NCBI GenBank assembly: GCA_030144725.1
Contig: JASKMD010000012.1
Location: 6,681,095-6,745,094, forward strand
DNA length: 64,000 bases
Reading direction: 5' to 3'
DNA from: Haematococcus lacustris
Lineage: Eukaryota > Chlorophyta > Chlorophyceae > Chlamydomonadales > Haematococcaceae
Below, piece by piece: positions 36,524 to 50,345 of the stretch. The translations under genes were made by a program, and so were the position numbers. The notes below the pieces were generated by a model. The model was not told the origin of the DNA, did no database searches, and saw nothing but the letters and a program-made list of their open reading frames with translations. Positions within the stretch are counted from its first letter, which is position 1, and each line of letters begins with the position of its first letter.

Positions 36524-38594
36524 GTCAGGCGTTCCCAACATGGGGTTGGTAATCTTCATGCAACTGCGGCCCATCTACTCCATCATTTGATGTAACGTTT
36601 GCTGCGTCTGCTGCAATGCGATATTGCGCGTTTAATGTTCGACTGGAATTGCCATCGGAGTCTTTCGATGCGGGCAGCCACATGTGACCCCGGATGTGTC
36701 CCAATCGCAGACCGTGGTTAGCTACACCGGTAAGCTACGTCCTTGGCTATCCGTTAGCGATGCACGACATGTCGGTGACGCACACCACTGAAGTCCGGCA
36801 AACATGGCTGCGCGAGGTTCCTGATGGTGCAGGCCGCTTGGCGAGGATGTGAAGGAACCCGGGTTTGTGTGTGGCAGCGTTGTATCGCTGTAATGGTGGG
36901 CGGCACAGTAGGGACTAGTCACCCCCTCCAGCTATGATCCGCTTTATGTTTTGCACCATTGAACAAACAGCCTGACCTCACACATACCATTTGTAGCATA
37001 CTCATTAACGCGTGACACTATGCAACTCATGACACTATGCAACTCAATCATTGGGTTTGTATGTGACAAGTTATACCGCTTACAAGGTACACATGCTGAT
37101 GGCTACAGGTGCACGAGGAGCCGACTGAGCTTGGCTTACCACTCCGCCACGTGGCCACCACCAACACATCCTAACCCACCACCTCCCAACCTGGTCTACC
37201 CCGCCCAGCTCCCAGTAGCCCCTCCTCCCAGCCTGCCATCAGCCTCCTGCCCCCTAACTCTCCTACCTCTCCCCTACCTCTCCCCTACCTCCGCCTCCTA
37301 CCTCTCCCCTACCTCTCCTTCACCCATCTCCCCCCTACCTCTCCTTCACCCATCTCCGTATCCATCACCCCCCATCACCCTGACCACCGAGCCAAGCCCG
37401 TAGCCCCGCTCAGCCACCTCTTGATCCCAAACCATGAAGAAGAAGAAATTAAGCAAGGCAAAGAGTGCTCATCTCCATGCACTAAACAAGTCGCCAAGGG
37501 CTGGCTATCTGCATTGCCCTAACAACATCAAGGCTGCAGCTTGTACGGCACAAGCGACAAACCGTGACCTGCAGGCTGAGGTGCAGCGGCTGCAGGATGT
37601 GGAGCAGTCCCTTGTGGGCACCGTGGATGGGTTGCAGGGCGACCTAGACGACCTGCAGGCAGCACACCAACGCCTGCAAGATGAGCATACGGCTTTGCAG
37701 CAGGTGGCATCCAGAACAGCAGCTACCAATCACTCCCTACGGGCTTCTCGACGCAGCCTCAAGTGTCAGGTGCATAACTACCGGCACAAACGCCGCCCCC
37801 ACTCACCTTCAAGCAGAAGCAGCAGCTGCTGGTTTTGGAGCAGCACCCCGTCTCAGTGGAGGTGTTGAGGCGGTGTGCAGAGGCTGGCTACGGAAGGCTG
37901 GATAGCCATGGCCGGCCCATGGGCAGCATGGCAGAGCAGCTCAGCCCAGCCGGCCTCGCACCCTCACCAACAGACATCTTCATTCCAACTCAAGAGGGCT
38001 AGGGCTGGGGCTGGGGCTGCACCTGGGGCTGGGGCTGGGGCTGGGGCTGCACCTGGGCTGAGCACCCCCTCAGCAGCAGCAACAGCTGGCAGCGGCAAGC
38101 ACGTCACGTAAGCGTGAGGCACCTGCAGCTAACAAGTCGAGGGCAGCAAAGCAAGGTGAGACAACACCACGTACTGCACCTAGCACCTTGTTAAGCGTAG
38201 TAGAGCAGCCGGTAATGCACTTGCGCCAGCAGCAGCTCCCAAAGCTCATAGTGGTATCCAGTCGTCACGACTGCCGTCGTCGCGTCCACATGCCAAAAGC
38301 AAATCATGTTCCGACGGATGCTGCGCGTTGCAGGTGCCAGCAACAACGGTGTGGCGAAGCGTGCTAGTGTGGCGCGCCTCGCATGAGGCAAAATCGCATG
38401 AATTCAAATGTCGATCTTTGGGCAGGCACTGAGCACCGCTGAGAGCGAGATAGTTTTTGCTGCGTCGGCCATCTCGTAGTTTTGAGTCTCCTCTGTTTAA
38501 AGCACTGTTTACATGTAACTTTGACTGAGTGGGTGCGGAGATACGGGCTTCCTATCACAGGGGGGTGGTTTTCAGGTAGTTGGGAACGCCTGAC
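36524..38594 (+). mobile_element. 2.07-kb GTCAGG-family transposon inserted in Fanzor copy 3
   Basis: TIRs GTCAGGCGTTCCCAAC (36524-36539) and its exact complement (38579-38594). 5-bp duplication GTTGG at 36519-36523 and 38595-38599. It carries one plus-strand gene remnant (37434-37991) related to the coiled-coil gene of the 5.3-kb element. The 3' half (from 38072) recurs inverted at 39857-40373. Confidence 0.92.
37434..37991 (+). pseudogene. Transposon coiled-coil protein, frameshifted copy
   Basis: ATG at 37434 starts a basic N-terminus (MKKKKLSKAKSAH). A conserved block follows (LNKSPRAGYLHCPNNIKAAA), then a heptad-rich Gln/Leu coiled coil (DLQAEVQRLQDVEQ...LQDEHTALQQ). After RHKRRP one base is missing near 37800 compared with the paralogue at 54668-55240. 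In the other frame the similarity goes on: FKQKQQLLVLEQ, VSVEVLRRCAEAGYGRLDSHGRP. The frame with this tail runs to about 37991. Function unknown; the tail resembles a short DNA-binding-like helical motif in layout only. Broken by the deletion. Confidence 0.7.
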
Positions 38595-39856
<1,262 letters not shown>

Positions 39857-40373
39857 GTCAGGCGTTCCCAACTACCTGAAAACCACCCCCCTGTGATACG
39901 AAGCCTGTATCTCCGCAGCCACATAGTCAACAATATATGTAAACACTGCTTTGAACAGAGGAGAGTCATAGCTACGAGATGGCAGACGCAGCAAAAACTA
40001 TCTCGCTCTCAGCGGTGCTCAGTGCCTGCCCAAAGACCGACATTTGAATTCATGCGATTTCGCCCCATGCGAGGCGCGCCGCTCTAGCACGCTTCGCCAC
40101 ACTGCTGTGAGTGGCACCTGCAACGCGCAGCAGCAGTCGGAACATGTTTTGCTTTTGGCATGTGGACGCGACGACGGCAGTCGTGACAGCTGGATATCAT
40201 TATTAGTTTTTGGAGCTGCTGCTGGCGCTAGTGCATTACCGGCTGCTCTACCACGCTTAAAGAAGGTGCTAGGTGCAGTACATGGTGTTGTCAGCTGCAG
40301 GTGCCTTGTTAGCTGCAGGTGCCTCACGCTTACGTGACGTGCTTGCCGCTGCCAGCTGTTGCTGCTGCTGAGG
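39857..40373 (-). repeat. Inverted partial copy of the 2-kb GTCAGG element
   Basis: Begins with the same TIR (GTCAGGCGTTCCCAAC at 39857) and mirrors 38072-38594 for about 520 bp with scattered differences. The other end is missing, so it is a truncated copy of the element's 3' part in opposite orientation. Confidence 0.85.
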
Positions 40374-40669
40374 AACTGCAGCTCAGGGAAGCGCTCTGGG
40401 AAGCGCTCCCGTCGGCAACCTTTCTTCCCTACGGCTCCCCTCTTTCCAAGAGGCTTCTCTAGGCTTACACCTTACAAGGTTGTTTGAATACACCCAAACC
40501 CTGACTCTTTCGTGTCAGGCACCGAGGCGTACAAGCAGATAGATCACACCGTTAAAATTCTCCACGGGGTTGCGATTTTGCCACACAGTGGGAGGGAGAA
40601 TTTGCTCGACCCCTTTCCCAGGCGTTCTGCCGCACCCACCTCGTCGGCTTAATGTGGGATGTGCGGCAC

Positions 40670-40928
40670 TGATGAAAGTTGAGCCTTCCCGGTGCAGTTG
40701 TTTTAAGCACCGGGATAATAGGGCGTGATTGCCAGCGGCCTGCCCGCGGAGTGTACGAGTGTGACTGCTGTATTTATGGCAGACACCTGGTAGATGACGG
40801 CACCCTGATCTGGTGTCGTCGTCTGCCCGTGCATTTCCAACAGGTAGGCGCATGCTATGCGCAACCTGTTGTGGTAGATCTGTGTAAACCCTGATCTGGT
40901 GTCGTCGTCTGCCCGTGCATTTCCAACA
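40670..40928 (+). repeat. copia 5' LTR
   Basis: Starts TGATGAAAGTTGAGCC and ends TTTCCAACA. It contains an internal 40-bp direct repeat ending in that same sequence. It appears identical to 45979-46237. Confidence 0.95.
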
Positions 40929-41015
40929 GGTTATGGGCCCACGCCCAGACGTGTACAAACGACGCCAGTGAGTTGCCGGTTAGGGGTCGTGCAATTAGCT
41001 CTAAGCTGATTGGCG

Positions 41016-43746
41016 ATGGCAGCTCCCAGCTTCAGCTCAGGATGTCACGTACCTGATCTCGATGATACCACCTATCGTGACTGGAGTATGCGCGTTGAAG
41101 GATTCCTCGTTGAGAACTCCCTTTGGGAGATCGTCGACTCCGGAGTCACCGCTCTCCCCTCTGCGCCTGGGTCGTCAGCTAGCGCAGACGCGCGCGCTGC
41201 CTATACAGCAGCTCAGATCACTAATCGTGCAGAGCTCGCAGCTGATGCCAAAGCCAAGGCGCTAATCAAGCGCTATACCTCCAAACCCTACCTGCAGCTC
41301 GTCCATGATTCAGCCTCTGCCAAAGATGCCTGGACCAGTCTCGAAAGCGAGTTCACTCAGGTTTCCGTGGCCAGGCAGACACAGTTGCAGCAGCGACTCA
41401 GCCTACTGCGTATGCAGCCTGGTGAAACAGTCGCCAATTTCTTCAGCCGCATTTACCAGCTCAAGTCCGATCTCGAGGCTTGCAACTGCAGCATCTCTGA
41501 GTCCAACATCGTGCTTACTGTCCTCGCCAATCTCACCTCAGACTACAAACCCTCAGCTGTGCAGCTGCGGTATGAGCAGACCGGTCCTACGGGGCTAACA
41601 CTCAGCCGAGTGAAGCGCGTCATGCAGTTCCGCGAGGCAGACCTGCTGCTGGAACAGCAGCAGGAGCATGCCTCATCTCCCTCCTCTCTCTTTGCCTTCT
41701 CCTCCTCATCCTCACGGGGACTGGGTAGTTCAGGCGGGGGGGGAGGTAGGGGCAGGGGCAGAAGCCTGGGGCCCAGGCAGATCTCTCCGACCAGATCCAG
41801 TGAACATGGCAGTAGCAGCAGCAGGCAGAGTCAGCATGCTGATGCTCTGTGCCACTACTGCAATAAGACAGGGCATATCATGGCTGAATGCTTTACCTTT
41901 GACAAGCACATGCGACAGCGTCTAGCAGGGCAGCGAATCAGCTCTGTCAGAAGTCCCAGCCCAGGTCAGAGGAACAGCCCAGCCAGGGGTGCCAGCCCAG
42001 CCAGGGGTGCCAGCCCAGCCAGGAGCAGCAGCCCACGCAGAACTAGCGTCCCAGCTAGGGGTCGTGCTCAGACCCCAGGCAGGTCAGCCGCAGTTGATTC
42101 TACTGACACCTATGACCTGTTCACAGCCAACGCAGATGATGATTATCTTATGCCCCTGCAGACATACAACACTGATCTCTATGAGCCGTTCTACATTGAC
42201 TCTGGAGCATCGCAGCACATGATCACAGACAGGGAACACTTCAGCAGCTATACAGCCTTCAGGCCTGATGAGCACAAGGCAGTCAGACTAGCAGCTGATG
42301 GACATGTCATCTATGCTGTAGGTCAAGGCACTGTTTGGCTGAACACTCAGCGTGGCCCATGGCAGCTCAGCAAGGCACTGCATGTCCCTGCCAGCAGACA
42401 CAGCTTCATTTCTGTCTCAGCTGCCACAGATGATGGGGCCAGCTTCACTTTTACAGATAACCAGTGCATCATTCGAGACACTAGACTCAAAGTCAAAGCT
42501 CGCAAAATCAGAAGCAGCTACATTCTAGCTGCAGTACCTCTGCCAGCTGATCCTTATGACATGCAGCAGCCCCATTTGCACAGCTACTCAGCAGCTACTC
42601 CCAGCAGCAGCAGCTCAACTGCAGCTACTCAGACTGATGCTTCAGTGACTGGTGGTGCGTCAATTGCAGCAGTGCCCGAAGCTGCTCAACCAGCTCCGAC
42701 GGGACTCAGCGCCACCTCTGCTCAGGTGTGGCATCAGCGCTTATGTCATGCTTCTTACTCCTCCTTAGCTCTCATGCAGGAACGGGGCATGGTGACAGGG
42801 GTCGATGTTACAGCCAGTCAGTTTAGAGCAGCAGCTAAGTGTCCTGGACCTGTTTGCATAGGCTGCATCAAAGGCAAGCATCATAGAAATGTAGCTTTTG
42901 CCCAGCCCTCTTCAAATGCAGCCCCTGTCACTGCTCCTCTAGGACTAGTGCACATGGATGTGTGTGGTCCTATCAGCCCGCCAGCCAGGGATGGCAGCCT
43001 TTACTTAGCCACCTTTCTTGATGACTTCACCAGGCTATCTGTAGTCATGCCAATGCGCAGCAAAGCCCAAGTGCCCAGCATAGTCAAACAGGTCATTGAG
43101 CAGCTTGAGACTCAGTCGGGTCAGCGCTGCAAGGCTATCAGGACAGACAATGGCACTGAGTATGTCAACCAACAGATGCAGCAATACTGTAGCGACAAGG
43201 GCATCATTCATCAGCACTCAGCGCCCTACAGCCCAGAGCAAAATGGAGCAGCTGAGAGATTGAATAGGACCATCATGGAGAAGACCAGAAGCATTCTGCA
43301 TGCAGGTCGTATGGGTCTACATCATTGGGCAGATGCAGCAAAGCTGTCCAACTATGTCAGATGTGTCTTACCTGTCACAGATCAGCCACTCACCCCGTGG
43401 GAGTCCTTCTTTGGTGTTAAGCCAGATCTGTCAGGACTCAGGGTGTTTGGCTCAGCTGTCTGGGTTCATGTGCCAGCCCAGAAACGCAGCAAACTAGAGG
43501 CTAAGGCAGTCTGGGGGGTCTTCATAGGCTACCAGCTTGGATCCAAGTCGTACAGAGTTCTAGTAGATGGCAAGGAGTATCAGAGCAAGGATGTAGTCTT
43601 TGATGAGCAGCTAGTTCAGCACATGCCGACAGGACCAGCGACACAGCTGCAGTATCCTGGTGCTCCCAAAGCCCCCACTCTCCCAGTCCACCTAGGTCTC
43701 CTTGTCCCTCCCGTCCCTCCTGGGGGGGACACAAGTCAGCAGCAGC

Positions 43747-43797
<51 letters not shown>

Positions 43798-45761
43798 CCA
43801 GCAGTAGTGACTCCAGGGACAGTGGGAGCTCCTCAGACAATGTCAGCAGCAGTGACAGTGATGACGGCAACAGCAGAGCCCCAGTCAGACAGCACATACT
43901 CAGCCTGCCCTCAGGCATTGGCAGAAACAGAATCCCACATGCTGATCCCAGCCAGAGCCAGGCTGCAGTAGGTGCCCCAGCTGAGAGCCCTCAGAATAGG
44001 TCAGCAGGCAGACCAGCTCGTGCACCTTTGCTCAGAGCTCAGGTTGCTCCTCCTGCTCAAATGCCCGATGATCAGCTGCAAGGTGCTCCACTGCCTGCTG
44101 CTGTTGTGGCACCTGGTGCTCCTATGCCACGACGCAACCCACACAGGGAAAGGAGGCCTCCTGCTAAGATTAGGCAGCCAGAGCTCTATGCCATGAATGT
44201 CACTGACTCACAAGCAAATGACAATCCAACTGTCGCTGAAGCACTGTCTGGTCCCCAAGCGGACATGTGGCTCCAAGCCATGCATGTTGAACTTGCATCT
44301 CTGCATGAGAATCAGACATGGTGCCTGGTTGACAAGCCTGCTGGTGCACGCGTTCTGCCCACCAAATGGGTACTAAAGATTAAACGTGATGCTGCAGGGG
44401 CCATTGAGAAATTCAAGGCTCGGCTAGTGGCTAAAGGCTACATGCAAGTGTCAGGTGTGGATGTGGGCGATGTCTATGCCCCTGTTAGTAAGCACACCAC
44501 CCTGCGCACTCTGCTAGCCAAAGCAGCTGCAGAAGACATGGAAGTTCATCAGGTAGACGTAGACGCAGCTTTCCTGAATGGACAGCTTGAGCCCAATGAG
44601 ATCATTTATGTACAGCAGCCTGAAGGGTTTGTTGAGGGCAGCCGCAACACTGTGTGCAAACTGCAGAAGGCGCTCTATGGGCTTAGGCAGGCTCCACGAG
44701 CTTGGCATGCTAGGTTGAAGCAGGTGCTAGAGGGCATGGGGTTTAGGGCTTCTGAGTCTGACCCAGCGCTTTTCACCATGCAGCGCCAGGCAGGCATGGT
44801 CTACCTGCTTGTCTATGTTGATGACTGCCTCATCTGCACTGAGAAGGGTGACACTGACAGCCTTGACTATGTGAAGCAACAACTGTCTGCAGTGTTCGGC
44901 ATCAAGAACCTGGGTGACACCAAGTGGTTTCTGGGCATGAAGGTAACTAGAGATAGGGCTATGGGCACCTTGAAGCTGGATCAGCAGCAGTATGTGCATG
45001 AGCTGCTGAACACGTATGGTATGATAGCAGCCCACAGCAAGTCGGTGCCCATGGCGCCAGCAGTTAAGCTAGAAAGGGAAGGTGTTGCTTTGGACACTTC
45101 AGAGCACAGCTATAGTGGTTTGGTAGGCAGCCTGCTGTACTTATCCTGCTGCACAAGGCCAGACATCACATATGCAGTGGGAGCTCTTGCACGTTACATG
45201 TCCTCACCCACACAGCAGCACTGGACTGCAGCCCGAGCCATTCTTAGCTACCTAAAGGGCACAGCTGATCAGGGGCTTGTGTTTGGAAGGACTGCTGAGT
45301 TGCAGGGCTACTGCGATGCTGATTATGCTGGGGACAAAGACACAGCCCGCAGCACCACAGGCTATGTGTTTACCATGAATGGTGCAGCAATCAGCTGGTC
45401 CAGCCGGCTACAGCCTACCGTGGCCATGTCAACTGCTGAGGCAGAATACATGGCAGCATCCAGTGCTGTGAAGGAAGGACTGTGGCTCCGCAAGCTTATG
45501 CAGGATCTGCAGCTGCCAGGTGACTGCACAAACATCCTGTGTGACAATCAGGCAGCCCTGCAGCTGTTGCATAACCCCATCGCCTCTGCTCGCGCCAAGC
45601 ACATCAATGTGCACCACCATTTTGCTAGGGAAAGGGTAGCCAGGGGGGAAGTGTCCTTTGACTACTGCAGCACAGCCAGCATGGTAGCCGATATCATGAC
45701 CAAGCCGTTGGCTCTGGTTAAGTTTAGCCAAGGAAAGCATGGGTGTGGGGTGTCTGATTGA
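41016..45761 (+). CDS. copia gag-pol polyprotein
   Basis: ATG at 41016, 1,581 residues in one frame without breaks. Gag (copia UBN2-type, DDTTYRDWSMRVEGFL) is followed by a zinc knuckle CHYCNKTGHIMAEC. The protease has DSGASQHM. Integrase shows HQRLCHAS with CIGC, then the DDE core: HMDVCGP, IRTDNGTEY, and PYSPEQNGAAERLNRT. A poly-Q stretch (CAG array, 43735-43796) lies in the integrase-RT linker. RT carries VDVDAAFLNG and LLVYVDDCLIC. RNase H has CDADYAGD, STAEAEYMA and CDNQAA. All catalytic residues expected for the family are present, so the element could be active. The domain order (integrase before RT) defines copia. Expression would start in the 5' LTR. Confidence 0.97.
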
Positions 45762-45978
45762 AGCAGTCACAGGCTACTCACAGTCTGAACAGATTGCTGT
45801 ACCCAGCCTGTGATGTGTCCAGGACTGGGGCATGAGAGCACAGTCACAGGCCTGCCTGCCTGCAACAGACTGTAATGCCCAGCCAGAATTCCTATCTGGA
45901 CTGAGAGGTTGCTCTGCAGTTTGTTTCAGTTGCTTGCTACTTTAAGTTGAACGCTGTAGTCAGGCCACTGAGTGGGAG

Positions 45979-46237
45979 TGATGAAAGTTGAGCCTTCCCG
46001 GTGCAGTTGTTTTAAGCACCGGGATAATAGGGCGTGATTGCCAGCGGCCTGCCCGCGGAGTGTACGAGTGTGACTGCTGTATTTATGGCAGACACCTGGT
46101 AGATGACGGCACCCTGATCTGGTGTCGTCGTCTGCCCGTGCATTTCCAACAGGTAGGCGCATGCTATGCGCAACCTGTTGTGGTAGATCTGTGTAAACCC
46201 TGATCTGGTGTCGTCGTCTGCCCGTGCATTTCCAACA
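45979..46237 (+). repeat. copia 3' LTR
   Basis: Same length and, by eye, same sequence as 40670-40928, which indicates a very recent insertion. Confidence 0.95.
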
Positions 46238-46619
46238 GGCACCCGCACCATTGCGCCTCAAACGGGCAGGTGGCAAAGGTGTGACCGCTCATTGCGTTGA
46301 ACCCCGCGTTGAACATGGCCGTCTCCTGCGGTCGCACATCGCCATCTGCACAGGATGATAGAGCTGAACATGAACCACATTTATCATGCTATGCTCGTTG
46401 TTGAGAGCCCGCCCCCAGCCCAACGCTGAACGCTGCTCCACCACGCAATGCAGCCAGGTAACCCACGCCGAGAGCGGGTCGCAGGCCACACCGTGTAGTT
46501 CAGCACGAGCGGTGCTGCCCCGCAGCCAGCCCAGCCTATGCGAAGGCGAAGCCGCCCAGGTCAGCCTGCTCCCCTGCGTGCATCTCAACGTGCAACCCAC
46601 GACCAGCCGGAGCTCTAGG

Positions 46620-47080
46620 ACCGCAGCATCCCAGCCCTGCCCCACCCCCACCCAGCCCTGCCCCACCCCCTCCCAGCCCTGCCCCACCCCTCCCCAGCCT
46701 TGCGTTGCCCCTCCCCTCCCTGCCCAGCCCTGCCCCACCCCCTCCCAGCCCTGCCCCACCCCCTCGCAGCCTTGCGTTGCCCCTCCCCTCCCTACCCAGC
46801 CCTGCCCCACCCCCTCCCAGCCTTGCGTTGCCCCTCCCCTCCCTGCCCAGCCCTGCCTACCCCCTCCCAGCCCTGCCCCACCCCCTCGCAGCCTTGCGTT
46901 GCCCCTCCCCTCCCTACCCAGCCCTGCCCCACCCCCTCCCAGCCTTGCGTTGCCCCTCCCCTCCCTGCCCAGCCCTGCCCCACCCCCTCCCAGCCTTGTG
47001 TTGCCCCTCCCTGCCCTGCCCTGCCCTGCCCTGCCTTGCCTTGCCCTGCCCTGCCCTGCCCTGCCCCTCCCTGCCTGTAG
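46620..47080. repeat. C-rich minisatellite, left foldback arm
   Basis: Degenerate units of the type CCCAGCCCTGCCCCACCCC, often with CTTGCGTTGCCCCTCCCC. The mirror image is at 49070-49805. Pro/Ala/Leu-rich frames across it are compositional. Confidence 0.85.
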
Positions 47081-47549
47081 GTGTGTGGCAGTGCAGGCTG
47101 CAGGTAGCTACAGTGTGCTGCAGTGCATGAGCAGCAGCAGCAGTAGGCTGCAGTGCATGTGTTACAGTGCAGCAGCAGCAGCAGGCTGTAGTGCATGAGC
47201 AGCAGTGCAAGGACAGCAGCAGCAGCAGGCTGTAGATTTGTAGCAGTGCAGGTAGCAGCAGGCTGCAGGTGTGCTGCAGTGCATGAGCAGCACAGCAGTA
47301 GCAGGCAGCAGTGCATGTGTTGCAGTGCATGAGCAGCAGCAGCAGGCTGCAGTGCATGTGTTTTAGTGCATGAGCAGCAACAGCAGCAGGCTGTAGTGCA
47401 TGAGCAGCAGTGCATGGGCAGCAGTAAGCTGTAGGTGTGCGGCAGTGTAGGTAGCAGCAGGCTGCAAGTGTGTTGCAACGCATGAGCAGCTGCAGCAGCA
47501 GGCTGTAAGGCATCAGCAGCAGTGCAAGGACAGCAACATGTGCGGTGTG

Positions 47550-48420
47550 TGTCTGGTTGCATGCAATGGCATACATCTGGCATGGTCTGCGGTGGTCTTG
47601 GTTGCTCCATGCAAATAAAAGCATGCAATTTGGGGTTGTTCAACCGTGCCATTGGTTGTGTAACCGTGTAACTTGTGTAAGACGAATCCTCCGGTTATGG
47701 GCTATTGCAACTTGCATATCAAGGTCTACAACAGACCGTGCCAGTTGCAGCGTCGATGTAATACCGCATGGTGGCATATGGTTGGGTTTGGTGCGGATCA
47801 CTGCCAACGCCTGCACTTGCTTAAGCATGACCGTGATGCATACATGCAAAGGGGGTATGTAGCAGGTGGCTACCACGTTTGCGGCCTTAGCGCATCACCG
47901 CGTGGTGGTGGTGTCCATACAAGGGGCATGTGGCGCACCACACCCTAGCATGTGGCTGGATCTAGTGAGCCTCCACTATAGGTACCATCCGTGGTCCAGC
48001 TAGCTGCGACACATTGAGTGTGGATCACTGCCAGGCTTACACTTGCTAAGCATGACCGTGATGCATACATGCAAAGGGGGTATGTAGCAGGTGGCTACCA
48101 CGTTTGCGGCCTTAGCGCATCACCGCGTGGTGGTGGTGTCCATACAAGGGGCATGTGGCGCACCACACCCTAGCATGTGGCTGGATCTAGTAAGCCTCCA
48201 CTATAGGTACCATCCGTGGTCCAGCTAGCTGCGACACATTGAGTGTGGATCACTGCCAGGCTTACACTTGCTAAGCATGACCGTGATGCATACATGCAAA
48301 GGGGGTATGTAGCAGGTGTCTACCACGTTTGCGGCCTCAGCGCATCACCGCGTGGTGGTGGTGTCCGTACAAGGGGCGTAGGTAGCATGTGAGAAGAGGA
48401 TACACGGCTAATGACCACAA
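47550..48420. repeat. About 225-bp tandem repeats in the foldback centre
   Basis: Three copies share a block around AAGCATGACCGTGATGCATA at about 47823, 48048 and 48274. The unit also holds GCATCACCGCGTGGTGGTGG. This is the spacer between the inverted arms; no gene is seen. Confidence 0.85.
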
Positions 48421-49069
48421 CCGTTTTCTTCATTACATCTTGACCATTCACAACTTACAAATCACGTTGCGTAGCATGGAACTGAACGGAAGCTCAGCAC
48501 AGCCATGCTTTTTTACCATGCAACAATCTTCTTAGATGAGCTCAAAGTTGCTGCTGATTGCTATTACAAGACTGCACTGCCACACACCTACAGCCCGCTG
48601 CTGCTGTCCATGCACTGCTCATGCACTACAACCTGCTGCTCTTGCTGCAGCTCATGCACCGCAACACACCTACAGCTTGTTGCTGCTGCTGCTCATGCAC
48701 TGCAGTCTGCTGCTGCTGCTCATGCATTGAAGCACACCTGCAGCCTGCTGCTACCTGCACTGCCACACACCTACAGCTTACTGCTGCCCATGCACTGCTG
48801 CTCATGCACTACAGCCTGCTGTTGTTGCTGCTCATGCACTAAAACCCATGCACTGCAGCCTACTACTGCTGCTCATGCACTGCAGCACACCTGCAGCTTG
48901 CTGCTACCTGCACTGCTACAAATATACAGCCTGCTGCTGCTGCTGTCCTTGCACTGCTGCTCATGCACTACAGCCTGCTGCTGCTGCACTGTAACACATG
49001 CACTGCAGCCTGCTGCTGCTCATGCACTGCAGCACACTGTAGCTACCTGCAGCCTGCACTGCCACACAC

Positions 49070-49805
49070 CTACAGGCAGGGAGGGGCAGGGCAGGGCAGG
49101 GCAAGGCAGGGCAGGGCAGGGCTGGGCAGGGAGGGGCAACACAAGGCTGGGAGGGGGTGGGGCAGGGCTGGGCAGGGAGGGGCAACACAAGGCTGGGAGG
49201 GGGTGGGGCAGGGCTGGGCAGGGATGGGAGGGGCAACGCAAGGCTGGGAGGGGGTGGGGCAGGGCTGGGTAGGGAGGGGAGGGGCAACGCAAGGCTGGGA
49301 GGGGGTGGGGCAGGGCTGGGAGGGGGTAGGCAGGGCTGGGCAGGGAGGGGAGGGGCAACGCAAGGCTGGGAGGGGGTGGGGCAGGGCTGGGTAGGGAGGG
49401 GAGGGGCAACGCAAGGCTACGAGGGGGTGGGGCAGGGCTGGGAGGGGGTAGGCAGGGCTGGGCAGGGAGGGGAGGGGCAACGCAAGGCTGGGAGGGGGTG
49501 GGGCAGGGCTGGGTAGGGAGGGGAGGGGCAACGCAAGGCTGCGAGGGGGTGGGGCAGGGCTGGGAGGGGGTGGGGCAGGGCTGGGCAGGAAGGGGAGGGG
49601 CAACGCAAGGCTGGGAGGGGGTGGGGCAGGGCTGGGCAGGGAGGGGAGGGTCAGCGCAAGGCTGGGAGGGGGTGGGGCAGGGCTAGGAGGGGGTGGAGCA
49701 GGGCTGGGCAGGGAGGGGAGGGGCAACGCAAGGCTGGGGAGGGGTGGGGCAGGGCTGGGAGGGGGTGGGGCAGGGCTGGGTGGGGGTGGGGCAGGGCTGG
49801 GATGC
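49070..49805. repeat. G-rich minisatellite, right foldback arm
   Basis: Inverted counterpart of 46620-47080 with more units, so the two arms have diverged in copy number. Confidence 0.85.
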
Positions 49806-50345
49806 TGCGGTCCTAGAGCTCCGGCTGGTCGTGGGTTGCACGTTGAGATGCACGCAGGGGAGCAGGCTGACCTGGGCGGCTTCGCCTTCGCAAAGGCTGG
49901 GCTGGCTGCGGGGCAGCACCGCTCGTGCTGAACTACACGGTGTGGCCTGCGACCCGCTCTCGGCGTGGGTTACCTGGCTGCATTGCGTGGTGGAGCAGCG
50001 TTCAGCGTTGGGCTGGGGGCGGGCTCTCAACAACGAGCATAGCATGATAAATGTGGTTCATGTTCAGCTCTATCATCCTGTGCAGATGGCGATGTGCGAC
50101 CGCAGGAGACGGCCATGTTCAACGCGGGGTTCAACGCAATGAGCGGTCACACCTTTGCCACCTGCCCGTTTGAGGCGCAATGGTGCGGGTGCCGCACATC
50201 CCACATTAAGCCGACGAGGTGGGTGCGGCAGAACGCCTGGGAAAGGGGTCGAGCAAATTCTCCCTCCCACTGTGTGGCAAAATCGCAACCCCGTGGAGAA
50301 TTTTAACGGTGTGATCTATCTGGTACAAGCAGCTGAGCAAGCGGC

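Larger units (their letters stand above)
40670..46237 (+). mobile_element. Complete Ty1/copia LTR retrotransposon
   Basis: Two 259-bp LTRs (TG...CA), a 5-bp target duplication GGCAC (40665-40669 and 46238-46242), a short purine tract (GAGTGGGAG) before the 3' LTR, and one intact gag-pol frame. The empty site with a single GGCAC survives at 50189-50193 in the mirrored arm of the host foldback. Confidence 0.97.
40536..50322. mobile_element. Giant foldback element with about 1.8-kb inverted arms
   Basis: The ends are inverted repeats beginning CAGATAGATCACACCG (40536; complement ends at 50322). A 7-bp duplication GTACAAG flanks the element at 40529-40535 and 50323-50329. The left arm (40536-40669 plus 46238 to about 47550) mirrors the right arm (about 48560-50322), including C-rich minisatellites. 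The centre holds about three 225-bp direct repeats. Without the nested copia element it would be about 4.2 kb. No protein gene is recognisable. Confidence 0.88.

Noticed and set aside
46386..47198. Proline-rich frames in the foldback arms (also 49070-49726)
   Set aside because: Mirrored in both arms, composed of degenerate C-rich minisatellite, no domain.
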